This document shows, piece after piece, positions 22,429 through 30,306 of a stretch of 36,724 bases of DNA. How positions within the stretch are numbered: position 1 is the first letter of the stretch; the number at the start of each line of letters is the position of its first letter. The DNA lies in the IMG/VR virus record IMGVR_UViG_3300009285_000809, positions 1-36,724 of that record. One strand, 5' to 3'. Origin of the DNA: a virus. Position numbers and translations under genes: made by a program. The notes below the pieces were generated by a model. The model was not told where the DNA came from and did no database searches. It saw only the letters and a program-made list of their open reading frames with translations.

Positions 22429-23401
22429 TTTTAATAATCTCGTACGGGTTAATCTTCACAAAGTCTGGTGCATCGTTATGGATGTATTTTTCCTTAGCCG
22501 CCTCAGCTATTCTTTGCGCTATTGGCGGGACTAGGGTTCCCCAGCCTTTTTCCATTATTTCTTCCCACTCGGTAACTGACCTGATTATTAGGGAGTGCTT
22601 TAGAAGCCAAAACGCCTCTCTCTGAACGCCCCCAGAGTCCGTTATAACAATCCTGCAATTATGTATCTTACTTAAAGTCACGCTTCTTGGTTGGGGCTTC
22701 ACGACCTCTATGTTCTTTGGAATTTTAATTCTATTCTTCTTTAGCACTCTGCGTGTATGCGGGTGGAGGGGAAGGTAAATCCTTTCGTCAATCATCCCGA
22801 AGCCCTCGAATATCTCTTTTAACTTTTCTGGTTGCAGGTTCTCTCTCCTGTGTATTGAAGCGAAGATGTATGTTCCAGAATCCTTTGTCTTTTTTAGGGG
22901 TAGAAACCTATTGAGCGACCAGAACAGCGAATCACCCGAATAGTAGGAGTTCTCACCCATGCCTTCGTTTAAGAGGTTATTCATCGCGTGGTGAGTCGGA
23001 GCGAACCTCCACGAAGCTAGGACATCGGCTACAATCCTATTTGTTTCTTCTGGCATTGACTTGTCGTGGCTTCTAAGCCCTGCCTCAACGTGGGCGAGTG
23101 GTATGTTCTCCATAGACGAAGCTACTGCCCCAGCGAAGGTTGAATAGGTGTCCCCGTAAACAACGGCAACGTCTGGTTTCTCTTTCCGAAGAACCTCCCT
23201 TGTTCTATCTATCATTCTTCCTATTTCATCTGAAGTGCAACCAAGATTGTACTTAATCTTCAGCTTCATCTCTTTCAAGTGCTGACCGAACATATCCTCG
23301 TCTGCGTGCTGACCAGTATTTATAAAGACGTCAGACAGTGTTGGGTCAATCTTGAAGACTTGAGGTCTGCTCCCTATAACACTCAGGATTTTACGCTTCA
23401 T
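22412..23401 (-). CDS. wecB: UDP-N-acetylglucosamine 2-epimerase (non-hydrolysing)
   Basis: At 329 aa it is slightly shorter than typical (about 370). Family motifs are clear: MKRKILSVIGSRPQVFKI at the N-terminus, VYGDTYSTFAGAVASSMENIPLAHVEAGLRS, PEETNRIVAD, and ITDSGGVQREAFWL. The enzyme interconverts UDP-GlcNAc and UDP-ManNAc, supplying ManNAc for surface polysaccharides. A strong AGGAGG lies 4 nt before the ATG at 23401. Genes for glycosyltransferases follow and precede it. Confidence 0.9.
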   Translation of the reverse strand: MKRKILSVIGSRPQVFKIDPTLSDVFINTGQHADEDMFGQHLKEMKLKIKYNLGCTSDEIGRMIDRTREVLRKEKPDVAVVYGDTYSTFAGAVASSMENIPLAHVEAGLRSHDKSMPEETNRIVADVLASWRFAPTHHAMNNLLNEGMGENSYYSGDSLFWSLNRFLPLKKTKDSGTYIFASIHRRENLQPEKLKEIFEGFGMIDERIYLPLHPHTRRVLKKNRIKIPKNIEVVKPQPRSVTLSKIHNCRIVITDSGGVQREAFWLLKHSLIIRSVTEWEEIMEKGWGTLVPPIAQRIAEAAKEKYIHNDAPDFVKINPYEIIKNVLNA

Positions 23402-23409
23402 ATATCCTC

Positions 23410-23643
23410 CTAAAAATTATATTCAGCCACTATTTTTTTCATCCATACCCAAAATGCTTTTGCACTCTTTGGTTCTTTACTTAGTTTATCTACAAATTCA
23501 GTGGTGAACCATATAGAAAGATGTTTTTGTCTTTTACCGCGTAAACCAGAAATAGTAAATCGAACAACTCCTTTTTCTAATTTTCTATCATTCATTACCG
23601 CAACATCAAATTTGTTCTCAACTATAATGTGTTTGTGTATCAT
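23410..23643 (-). CDS. Unknown 77-aa protein
   Basis: ATG at 23643 is chosen because GGAGG lies 4 nt upstream (GGAGGATATATG), the same ribosome site as the epimerase gene. A longer frame exists but its N-terminus shadows the gene upstream. The product starts MIHKHIIVENKFDVAVMNDRK and is basic with a beta-rich centre (GVVRFTISGLRGKRQKHLSI). No family recognised. Confidence 0.6.
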   Translation of the reverse strand: MIHKHIIVENKFDVAVMNDRKLEKGVVRFTISGLRGKRQKHLSIWFTTEFVDKLSKEPKSAKAFWVWMKKIVAEYNF

Positions 23644-23659
23644 ATATCCTCCAATTAAA

Positions 23660-23845
23660 CTAGAATATCTTAAACTTACTTCCGAGTATTTCACTCATTC
23701 TCTTTCCCCTTCCGACAGTCATAGTTTTTTTTCTCGCCTCGGCTGACTGTTTTCTAAGTTTCTTTTCATTCTGGTCTCTAGGGTCGTTTTTATTTATCCC
23801 TGGTCTCATTAGGATATTTTTGCTGTTTACCTTAAACCTCTTCAT
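23660..23845 (-). CDS. Unknown 61-aa highly basic protein
   Basis: The product starts MKRFKVNSKNILMRPGINKN and is rich in Lys and Arg (KKLRKQSAEARKKTMTVGRGKR). It could bind nucleic acid or be a short linker protein. No Shine-Dalgarno site is seen and no family is recognised. It lies between the GT2 gene and the 77-aa gene. Confidence 0.45.
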   Translation of the reverse strand: MKRFKVNSKNILMRPGINKNDPRDQNEKKLRKQSAEARKKTMTVGRGKRMSEILGSKFKIF

Positions 23846-23859
23846 GATGTTTAATTGTG

Positions 23860-24606
23860 TTATTTTTTTCTAAATCCTTTACCAAACTTATGACCTTTCT
23901 TTACAAGTCCCTCTTTAATGAGGTAATTCTGAATCCACCGTATAGACTCCTGACGCTTTCCTGAAACCTCATTCTTGTAGCTTAAGGAAATTGACGGGTA
24001 TCTGTAGTAGTCATAGAGTCCTATGTCTAGGGCGGTGTACTTAGCCCCCATGCGGTGCAGTAGTATGTGGTGAAACCAGTCCCACATTCCACTTGCTTCT
24101 TTGGGGAACTTTATCTTTAGGAGGGTTTCCCGTTTCGCAAAGATAGCTCCGTTTATGTATTGCTCGGTATAGATTCTGTTGGGAGTCCAAGGCTTTGGTG
24201 GTCGGTACTGTCTTGATATAATTCTCACTCTAGGGTCTGGGTGGGATGCTAGGACGTAAATCCCATGATACAGCACATCTGCATCTCCAATGGCTTTCAG
24301 GCACTTCTCTGCCCTGTCTGGGGCTGATATGTCGTCTGAATCGTGGAACATGACATACTTCCCCTCGGCTCGCTCTATGCCAGTCCTGTAGGCGTTGACC
24401 ACCCCTCCGTTGGTTGGTAGGTACACTCGCTTGAGCCGTTTCTCGGTGAGCATGGAAACCAATTCCCTTGAATGGTCTGTAGAGGCATCGTCTACGACAA
24501 TCAATTCCCATTCACTTATAGACTGGTCGAATATACTCTGGATTGACTGGCTGATTGTTCCCTCTTTATTAAAGCAAGGCACCACAACCGAAACCAATGG
24601 TTTCAT
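23860..24606 (-). CDS. GT2-family glycosyltransferase
   Basis: This 248-aa GT-A enzyme has the standard N-terminus VSVVVPCFNKEGTISQSIQSI, the nucleotide-binding WELIVVDDASTD, NGGVVNAYRTGIERAEGKYVMFHDSDD (DSD metal site near residue 90), and a C-terminal helical part. It would transfer a sugar onto a glycan or lipid carrier. The ATG overlaps the stop of the three-domain protein (ATGA at 24603-24606). Acceptor unknown. Confidence 0.85.
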   Translation of the reverse strand: MKPLVSVVVPCFNKEGTISQSIQSIFDQSISEWELIVVDDASTDHSRELVSMLTEKRLKRVYLPTNGGVVNAYRTGIERAEGKYVMFHDSDDISAPDRAEKCLKAIGDADVLYHGIYVLASHPDPRVRIISRQYRPPKPWTPNRIYTEQYINGAIFAKRETLLKIKFPKEASGMWDWFHHILLHRMGAKYTALDIGLYDYYRYPSISLSYKNEVSGKRQESIRWIQNYLIKEGLVKKGHKFGKGFRKK

Positions 24607-26816
24607 ATCAGGTATGCAACCTTATCGCCCATACTCCACTGTTTCTTAACCTTGAATAGCTCTTTGTAGTCGTGCGAAAAGCAATAATCACCACTTGGTA
24701 CAAACTTCTTCGGTTCAATGAGGAGAATCTGTTTTGCTACTCCTTTAAGGGCATCAACCGCCTTATGTATATTCTCTGGAGGGACATGCTCTAAGCAGGT
24801 GTAACTAAATGCTAGGTCATACTTTCTTGGTACGGATACTTCCTCTACTGATGAAACGAAGAATTGTTTGTCTTGAAACTTCTTTTTGCAGATTTCTACC
24901 AGTCTTTTGGAGATGTCGAATCCGATATACTCCTTACCCTCAAAGTAGGGAACGAAGCGACCATTTCCACATCCTACGTCAATGACAGAATTGAACTTAG
25001 TGCCAGCTAGAATCTCCTTCAGCTTTCCTTCTTTAACCTTATCAACGCCAGCTTGTACGTCCCATGAGTCGGAACGACGCTCCCAGTATCTTTTCTCGTC
25101 GTAGTTTATGTATTGGTTTATAGTCTTTCTGTACTTTTCCGTGTCAAGCCACTTCCTGTAATACTCAGCCCCCTCTTCGTTAAGGGGTTTCTTTAGTGTC
25201 TTGTAGATTGCCTCTTTCAACTCCTTGAGAAGTTCCTTTATTGAGATGTTCGGATTTCTCCGCATGAAGTCAATCAGGTCGAAGTGGTCTGCGTGTGGCA
25301 TCTCAACTGAGGTGAGGGCGTTCCTGCCAGCACCAATCCATTCAGCTACCGAGATAGGAAGCCCATCGTGTTTCGTAATCCTAACGATTGCGTTTGTTTC
25401 TTTTATTATATCTCCGACTCCATTCGTAACACCCCATATTTTGTAGTTCTTTGCTTTCGGGGGCTTCGCCTGAAACCAGTTACCGAAGAAGTGGAAGTCC
25501 ACGTCTGGCATCATCTGAACTAACCCCTTAGCCGTTTCACTTCCGACAAAGAAGTCATGGAAGTAGAACAGCTCATTTCCTTTAGGGAGATAGACAGCTA
25601 CTGCTTTCTTTTTGGGGAGTGGTACTATGTCATACCATTTTCTAGGAGGAAATGGGACTACATCTGCCTTTATCCCGAACGCCGCGAGTTCTTTCTGCGT
25701 AGCTTCAAACTCCGCGAATACCCCGTCGCACTTATTATTTAGGAAGTCCTTGACGATACCTATCTGTTCAATGGTGAGTTTTTGGAGAGTCAATATGTCC
25801 GAACCGATAAAGTGTACCAGTTTCTTTACTGGCGAAAGCGGGTAACTTCCGTTCCACTGCCCCTTAGCTTTGGCAATCTCCGAGTTCACCCAATACTGGT
25901 GTGAACTGAATAATGACTTAATATCCTCGAAGTTGTATATGAAGAATCCTATAACATAGACCGCCTTGTAGTCGTGAGGTTTGAATGGGGGAAAGTCCTT
26001 GTAGTCTGCGTCCAGAACCTTAGCAACCGACTGTCCATGAAATGACGCAAATGGTGCCGCTACGCAGAGTTTAGGATATGGTATCTTGTGAAGCGACTGA
26101 ATCTGTTTAACTCTAGCAAGCCAATTCCTACTGGAATCATCCGACAGTCCGTCCTTATGGGGCATGGTCGTTTCAAAGTTCTTGCATTGAGCAAGGGGCA
26201 TGAACTTCCCCTTAGCCCCGTAATCTAAGACAACCGAGAGCCAAAAGTCCCAATCCTGTAGAGATTTAACCGATGGGTTCCACAACCCGTCCTTTAGTCC
26301 AACCTTCTTTGCCGCACCCCAGTATGCTTCCTTCTGTATAGGGAAAGAGCCGTCTATGTAGTTTGAAGTCTTTAAGTCCCTGATGTCGAATTCCTGAGAG
26401 TGGTATGGCATTACGACTCTCCCACCCTCCCATGAGGGAAGGTTTATTTCGTTGTCTACAAAGTAGTACCCTCCGTATATGAAAGCGCAGTCTGGGTTAT
26501 CCCTCAACTGCTCCATCCATATCGTGAGGACACCAGGAAATATGAAGGAATCTGCTGGAAGGAACGAATATACGTCCCCCGTCGCTACCTTCGCACCCTC
26601 GTTACGAGCGACACAAGCGCCTCTATTACCTTTGAAATAAATGACTTTAATGTCTTTGTTTTTTTCATACTTCTTTAGAATTTTTTTAGTGTTGTCTTTC
26701 GAGCCGTCATCAATAAGAACCAGCTCCTTATTTTCGTAGTCTTGGTCTAAAAATGACTTGATATGCCCCTCAAGCGTTGCCCCGTCGTTGTAACACGGTG
26801 TGATAACTGAAATCAT
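24603..26816 (-). CDS. Three-domain glycosyltransferase-methyltransferase
   Basis: From ATG at 26816 (GGAGG 5 nt upstream) the product is 737 aa. Domain 1 (about 1-220) is GT2: MISVITPCYNDGATLEGHIKS, ELVLIDDGSKD, GNRGACVARNEGAKVATGDV. Domain 2 (about 240-520) looks GT-B: KLVHFIGSDILTLQKLT, DVDFHFFGNW, ITKHDGLPISVAEWIGAGRN. Domain 3 (about 580-735) is a class I SAM methyltransferase: FNSVIDVGCGNGRFVPYF, YIGFDISKRL, YDLAFSYTCLEHVPPENI. It could build and cap a glycan by methylation in one chain. An ATG four codons earlier is less likely because GGAGG would lie inside the coding region. Confidence 0.8.
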   Translation of the reverse strand: MISVITPCYNDGATLEGHIKSFLDQDYENKELVLIDDGSKDNTKKILKKYEKNKDIKVIYFKGNRGACVARNEGAKVATGDVYSFLPADSFIFPGVLTIWMEQLRDNPDCAFIYGGYYFVDNEINLPSWEGGRVVMPYHSQEFDIRDLKTSNYIDGSFPIQKEAYWGAAKKVGLKDGLWNPSVKSLQDWDFWLSVVLDYGAKGKFMPLAQCKNFETTMPHKDGLSDDSSRNWLARVKQIQSLHKIPYPKLCVAAPFASFHGQSVAKVLDADYKDFPPFKPHDYKAVYVIGFFIYNFEDIKSLFSSHQYWVNSEIAKAKGQWNGSYPLSPVKKLVHFIGSDILTLQKLTIEQIGIVKDFLNNKCDGVFAEFEATQKELAAFGIKADVVPFPPRKWYDIVPLPKKKAVAVYLPKGNELFYFHDFFVGSETAKGLVQMMPDVDFHFFGNWFQAKPPKAKNYKIWGVTNGVGDIIKETNAIVRITKHDGLPISVAEWIGAGRNALTSVEMPHADHFDLIDFMRRNPNISIKELLKELKEAIYKTLKKPLNEEGAEYYRKWLDTEKYRKTINQYINYDEKRYWERRSDSWDVQAGVDKVKEGKLKEILAGTKFNSVIDVGCGNGRFVPYFEGKEYIGFDISKRLVEICKKKFQDKQFFVSSVEEVSVPRKYDLAFSYTCLEHVPPENIHKAVDALKGVAKQILLIEPKKFVPSGDYCFSHDYKELFKVKKQWSMGDKVAYLI

Positions 26817-26817
26817 T

Positions 26818-27423
26818 TTATCCTCCATCTGGTTTTTTGAAAATTGGTAAATTACTTAAATCTGGGTATTCGTCTTTCGGAACTGCTGAATTTTTTTTCG
26901 GTAGAAATGAAAGCCTTGTCAGTCCTTCGGCGGAATCTCTCGGACTCATGTAACAGTGATAACCAAGGATTATTTCTTTATCGTCCTTAGGCAACACATT
27001 TTCACTTCTTCCGTCAAATCTTGCTTTGCGTAGCCACTGGTCAGCATCTTGGTTGTCATGGAGTATCGCTCCCCCCTGACCTATTTGCAATGTCTTAGAC
27101 CAATGAAAAGATACACAAATGAACTGACCTGGCATATACATACCAGACGTGAAAAGTTTTGCTGAGTCCCAAATCGGGTATGGTTTCAACTGGTATCTTC
27201 CAGACCAAGCCCAATTCTCGAACTTTACTCGTCCTCCAGAGTGGATAATGGAAAGAGGCACTCCAACATAAGTGTGTTTTGGTATAGTTACTTCTTCTAC
27301 TTTATTATATGCACATGCCAGCAATAACGCGTTTGTGCAGGAGTTCACGACTACCGCGTAACTCGCCCCAGTGTACTTGCAGAGTTCTTCTTCAAACCAT
27401 CTTGTTACGTCGTGCGGATTCAT
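26818..27423 (-). CDS. Shortened DegT/DnrJ/EryC1-family aminotransferase
   Basis: The protein is 201 aa, about half the usual 370-400. It keeps the N-terminal fold (FEEELCKYTGASYAVVVNSCTNALLLA), the D-x-A-x-x-x-x-G type loop (WDSAKLFTSG, D86), and the PLP lysine site SFHWSKTLQIGQGGAIL (K110). The segment between the first strands and D86 is strongly reduced, and the C-terminal domain is nearly absent. Normal members transfer amino groups to nucleotide sugars as dimers. This one may be a minimal enzyme or a sugar-binding relative. The stop codon touches the next gene and the start overlaps the SDR gene by 4 nt. Confidence 0.7.
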   Translation of the reverse strand: MNPHDVTRWFEEELCKYTGASYAVVVNSCTNALLLACAYNKVEEVTIPKHTYVGVPLSIIHSGGRVKFENWAWSGRYQLKPYPIWDSAKLFTSGMYMPGQFICVSFHWSKTLQIGQGGAILHDNQDADQWLRKARFDGRSENVLPKDDKEIILGYHCYMSPRDSAEGLTRLSFLPKKNSAVPKDEYPDLSNLPIFKKPDGG

Positions 27424-28322
27424 GTGAGTGGGAGTGCCTTTCTCCAGTCAATGTATTCTTTTAACTCTTTTTCAAAATCTGTAGTTGGTTTGAAACCCAT
27501 GAGCGTAGCCTTTAATATGTCCGCACACAATCTTCTTACTTCCCCTGGTCGTGGCTCAATGTGGGTGGGTTCTGGACAACCAGTGTACTTCCTGACAAGT
27601 TCAGCTATCTCGTTGACTGAAACAGTTTTCCCTGAACCTATGTTCAATGGCTCCCCTGGTCTTCCTTTTTCTGCAATTATCTTGTACCCCTGTATGGCAT
27701 CTGACACCGACATATAATCCCTAAGCTGTTCACCATCCCCGAATATGACAGGGGGTTTCCCTCTTAATGCACGGTCTACGAATATCGCTATCACACCCCC
27801 ATAACTGTCGAATCTCTGCCACTTACCGAATGTATTGAAGTTTCTCAAAATCTTTACGTCTGTCCCGAAAGTATCGTGGTAAGCCTTTGCGAGTCGGTCT
27901 GCCGAGAGCTTGGAAGCTGCGTATATTGATTGGGCGTCGAGCGAGTGGAGTTCACTCATCTTGTCCATCTGAGAACTCCCATACACCTCACTTGTTGACG
28001 CGAGAATCATCGGCTTCCCGTATTTCCTACACGCCTCTAAGAGATTTAGTGTTCCGTTTACGTTTATGTCATACGTTTCCTGTATGTGTTCATTCCCGTA
28101 GTCTATGTTGATTTGAGCTGCGCAGGCGTAAATTTCATCTACTTGACTAACTAGAAAATCAACCATTTTTTTATCTCGTATATCACCCTCAACCGTATTG
28201 CGCATTTTCCTCGTACTCCACCTTCCGTTGTCTAATCCAATAACCTCCCACCCATCTTTCTCCATTTGTTCCTGAAGGTGACTTCCTATAAACCCTTCGT
28301 TACCAGTAATCAAACAGCGCAT
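27420..28322 (-). CDS. NAD-dependent SDR epimerase/dehydratase
   Basis: The 300-aa extended SDR has the Rossmann motif TGNEGFIGSH (residues 6-15), the active-site S/T in ASTSEVYG and the YxxxK pair in YAASK (Y134, K138). RNFNTFGKWQRFDSYGGVIAIFVDRALRGKPP and FGDGEQLRDYMSVSDA match UDP-glucose 4-epimerase-like and dTDP-sugar enzymes. It modifies nucleotide sugars for the neighbouring transferases. The start lies in the 3' end of the HNH gene (13-nt overlap). Confidence 0.85.
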   Translation of the reverse strand: MRCLITGNEGFIGSHLQEQMEKDGWEVIGLDNGRWSTRKMRNTVEGDIRDKKMVDFLVSQVDEIYACAAQINIDYGNEHIQETYDINVNGTLNLLEACRKYGKPMILASTSEVYGSSQMDKMSELHSLDAQSIYAASKLSADRLAKAYHDTFGTDVKILRNFNTFGKWQRFDSYGGVIAIFVDRALRGKPPVIFGDGEQLRDYMSVSDAIQGYKIIAEKGRPGEPLNIGSGKTVSVNEIAELVRKYTGCPEPTHIEPRPGEVRRLCADILKATLMGFKPTTDFEKELKEYIDWRKALPLT

Positions 28323-28861
28323 ACTTTTTTTACCCTATATCCGTAAGTATCTGTTTTTCTATGACAATCAAGACAAAGTGTCCTTCCGTTATCTATACTT
28401 AGCCCTAGTGACTTAAAGTATGCATAGGGCTTAATGTGATGGGCGTTTAGTTTTCCACCAACTCGCCCACATAAAACGCAGGTATAATTATCTCTTTTAA
28501 AAACAAACTTTCTCCAATCATTGTATACAGTTGACTTTCTAAAGTTCCTTGCTTCTAGAGTTTTGCCTCCCTGCCAGTTCCAATGATTTTCACCCCGCCA
28601 ACCGCAAACCATTCCCTTATTCCATGCAACTTGTAGTCCCCTCCTGCCCTTATTCCATGGTCTCTGTCCATCTAACCATATTGGTTTTCCATGGTTCATG
28701 CTCATTTTCTTTTTTGTTTCTAGCGTGACATGTGTTCCAACTTTTGACCCCCAGTAACAAACCTTAGAACAATAAAAAGAGTTCCCATCTCTCCCATTTA
28801 ATCTATGTGGAAAAATAAGAAATACTTTTTTACATTTTTTACAAACCACTTCAACTCTCAT
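28310..28861 (-). CDS. NUMOD3/HNH homing-type endonuclease
   Basis: From ATG at 28861 the product is 183 aa. It begins with a zinc finger (VVCKKCKKVF ... FYCSKVCYW), then NUMOD3-like DNA-binding repeats (PWNKGRRG, AWNKGM, GENHWNWQGGKT), then an HNH nuclease (YTCVLCGRVGGKLNAHHIKPY ... DNGRTLCLDCH). This layout is typical of phage homing endonucleases. It lies just after the capsid gene, whose intron is 576 nt away, and may promote the intron's spread. A longer frame from 28909 is less likely because its first 16 residues have no family similarity. Confidence 0.85.
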   Translation of the reverse strand: MRVEVVCKKCKKVFLIFPHRLNGRDGNSFYCSKVCYWGSKVGTHVTLETKKKMSMNHGKPIWLDGQRPWNKGRRGLQVAWNKGMVCGWRGENHWNWQGGKTLEARNFRKSTVYNDWRKFVFKRDNYTCVLCGRVGGKLNAHHIKPYAYFKSLGLSIDNGRTLCLDCHRKTDTYGYRVKKVCAV

Positions 28862-28877
28862 AAATTGTTCTGGAGGA

Positions 28878-28919
28878 GGGAGAAATAATTCTCCCCCCAG
28901 CCATAGCAATCAATGCTAT
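28878..28919 (-). terminator. Two stem-loops after the capsid gene
   Basis: GGGAGAA (28878-28884) pairs with TTCTCCC (28889-28895) over a 4-nt loop. ATAGCA (28903-28908) pairs with TGCTAT (28914-28919). They lie in the 71-nt gap between capsid stop and HNH start. No long T-run follows, so this may be a weak terminator, an RNA-stabilising 3' end, or a processing site. Confidence 0.5.
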
Positions 28920-28932
28920 CTATCTTCTCTCT

Positions 28933-30279
28933 TTACCAGTTCGTGATGTAATTGTTGTCGCTGTTGTACAAGATAGCAGTAGCAAGAGTCAACTGTGCCG
29001 AAGTTCCACAACCTGGGAACAGGTTGGTGAAGCCTTGGTTGATTGGAGCGGACGGCGCTGTGCAGGCCGTTCCAATAGAGTTGTTGACTTGCGTACCATC
29101 AGAATTCCAGACGTAAACAATTGCACTCGGATTCAGAACCTTCGAAGCGAGATTCGCTTTCCATGCATACACATCCGTAAGATTGTTTGGGTCATCTTTA
29201 GATGCGCCTGTATTTTTGAAGGTTTGAACTCCGCCATCAAGCTCTGTTACGGCAAAGGCATCTCTGCCGAAGATAGCCATACCGAGCGAACGCCAGCATG
29301 AGCCAGTGGCCGTCGAAATGCTATCGCCTGATAGTGTTGAACCAGGTACAATCGGAACATAGGTTGACTTCATCAAACGGCAATTAAACACCGTTCCGAC
29401 TTCGTAGTCGTACATCCGTTCAGGTTGGCTGTAAGCCTATATGTTGTGTATCAACATTTCTGTTGTACCTCTATGTCGCCATAGAGTTCAGACTTTATCT
29501 TCACCTCTTGCGAGGGCTTTCCGTTAAGTCGTTACACCTTCCCCATAGGGATTGGCTCGGTATTGTCTCATTGAGAGTTCCACCGAATTTGAAAAGATTT
29601 TACTTATCCATTGCTGAATAAGGGGCCACTTACGTTTAGCCCATGAAGCGAATGTAGTATCCGAGTAGACATCCTGTAGTTGGTTCGGGTGAACGATACC
29701 AACGTAGTTTTGTCCGTCGAAGTTTGGTGCATTATTTGCCTGAAGACGAGTAACCGCTTTCCGAATGTCTGATAATGCCAGACGAGCCGCACCGCCAGAA
29801 CAGATAACCAGACCCCAGTGACCCTCTTTAGCACCTGTATCGTGCTTGACAAAGTGGGTAATACCAGTATCGGCTAAAATGCTCTGTTGGATATATTGCT
29901 CGACTGTTTGCGCTGCCTGTTCGGCCATCAACTGAGTCGCATAAGCGTCAGTGTCGAATACCGTAACGAGGCGAGCGTAATCAGACACGGTGACAGAATC
30001 ACCGATTTGCTGAACCAACGCTGAAACTTGGTTTGCTGAAATAGTTTTCACCGAGCAGATAGGTACGCCCTGTGACAGGTTATACCCAAGTGCTAAGGCT
30101 ACTTTTCTATTAAAGACTATAGCGTTACCAGTCCGTTCTGACAGAGGTTTCTTTGTTGCGAATGTGTAATACCGAAAGGTCGGTCTCATCCATTCCAACA
30201 TGATTTTCTGAAAGTTCGAGGTAACACCACTTGACAAGCCAGCGGTAGTTGAGAGAGAAGGTGTTCCTGAGAAAGCCAT
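28933..30279 (-). CDS. N4-gp56-family major capsid protein, split by an intron
   Basis: Exon 1 is 29638-30279 (214 codons) and exon 2 is 28933-29436 (167 codons plus stop), joining to 381 aa. Exon 1 has FQKIMLEWMRPTFRYYTFATKKPLSE, VALALGYNLSQGVPI, VSALVQQIGDSVTVSDYARL, and YVGIVHPNQLQDVYSDTTF, all typical of the N4-gp56 capsid family. Exon 2 has PERMYDYEVGTVFNCRLMKST, the usual E-x-G turn after the P-domain, then the C-terminal domain. Read without splicing, exon 1 continues into 37 residues of intron-encoded sequence and stops at 29524. The splice is in phase 0 between two Ala codons. AAGGA lies 7 nt before the ATG. It follows the scaffold gene. Confidence 0.85.
29437..29637 (-). ncRNA. Group I self-splicing intron (201 nt) in the capsid gene
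   Basis: Numbering from the intron 5' end (29637 = 1). P1: exon GGGCU pairs with GGCCC (11-15), with a U-G pair at the splice site. P10: GUAAGU (5-10) pairs with exon 2 GCUUAC. P2: CUUAU/AUAAG (16-20, 31-35). P3: CUUUUC/GGAAAG (42-47, 116-121). P4: CGGU/ACCG (53-56, 77-80). P5: UCUC/GAGA. P6: CCC/GGG (88-90, 95-97). P7: GACU/AGUC (108-111, 144-147). P8: CCUC-GCAA-GAGG. P9: CUCUAUG-GCGA-CAUAGAG. P9.1: CAACA-GAAA-UGUUG. The last base is G. No ORF lies inside. Confidence 0.88.
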
Positions 30280-30306
30280 TGAACATTCCTTCTATTCCTC
30301 CTGAAT

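Noticed and set aside
29416-29640. Capsid gene as a pseudogene or sequencing frameshift
   Set aside because: The two halves are not in simple frameshift relation; a 201-nt segment with a full group I fold, matching P1 and P10, explains the split and restores the frame exactly.
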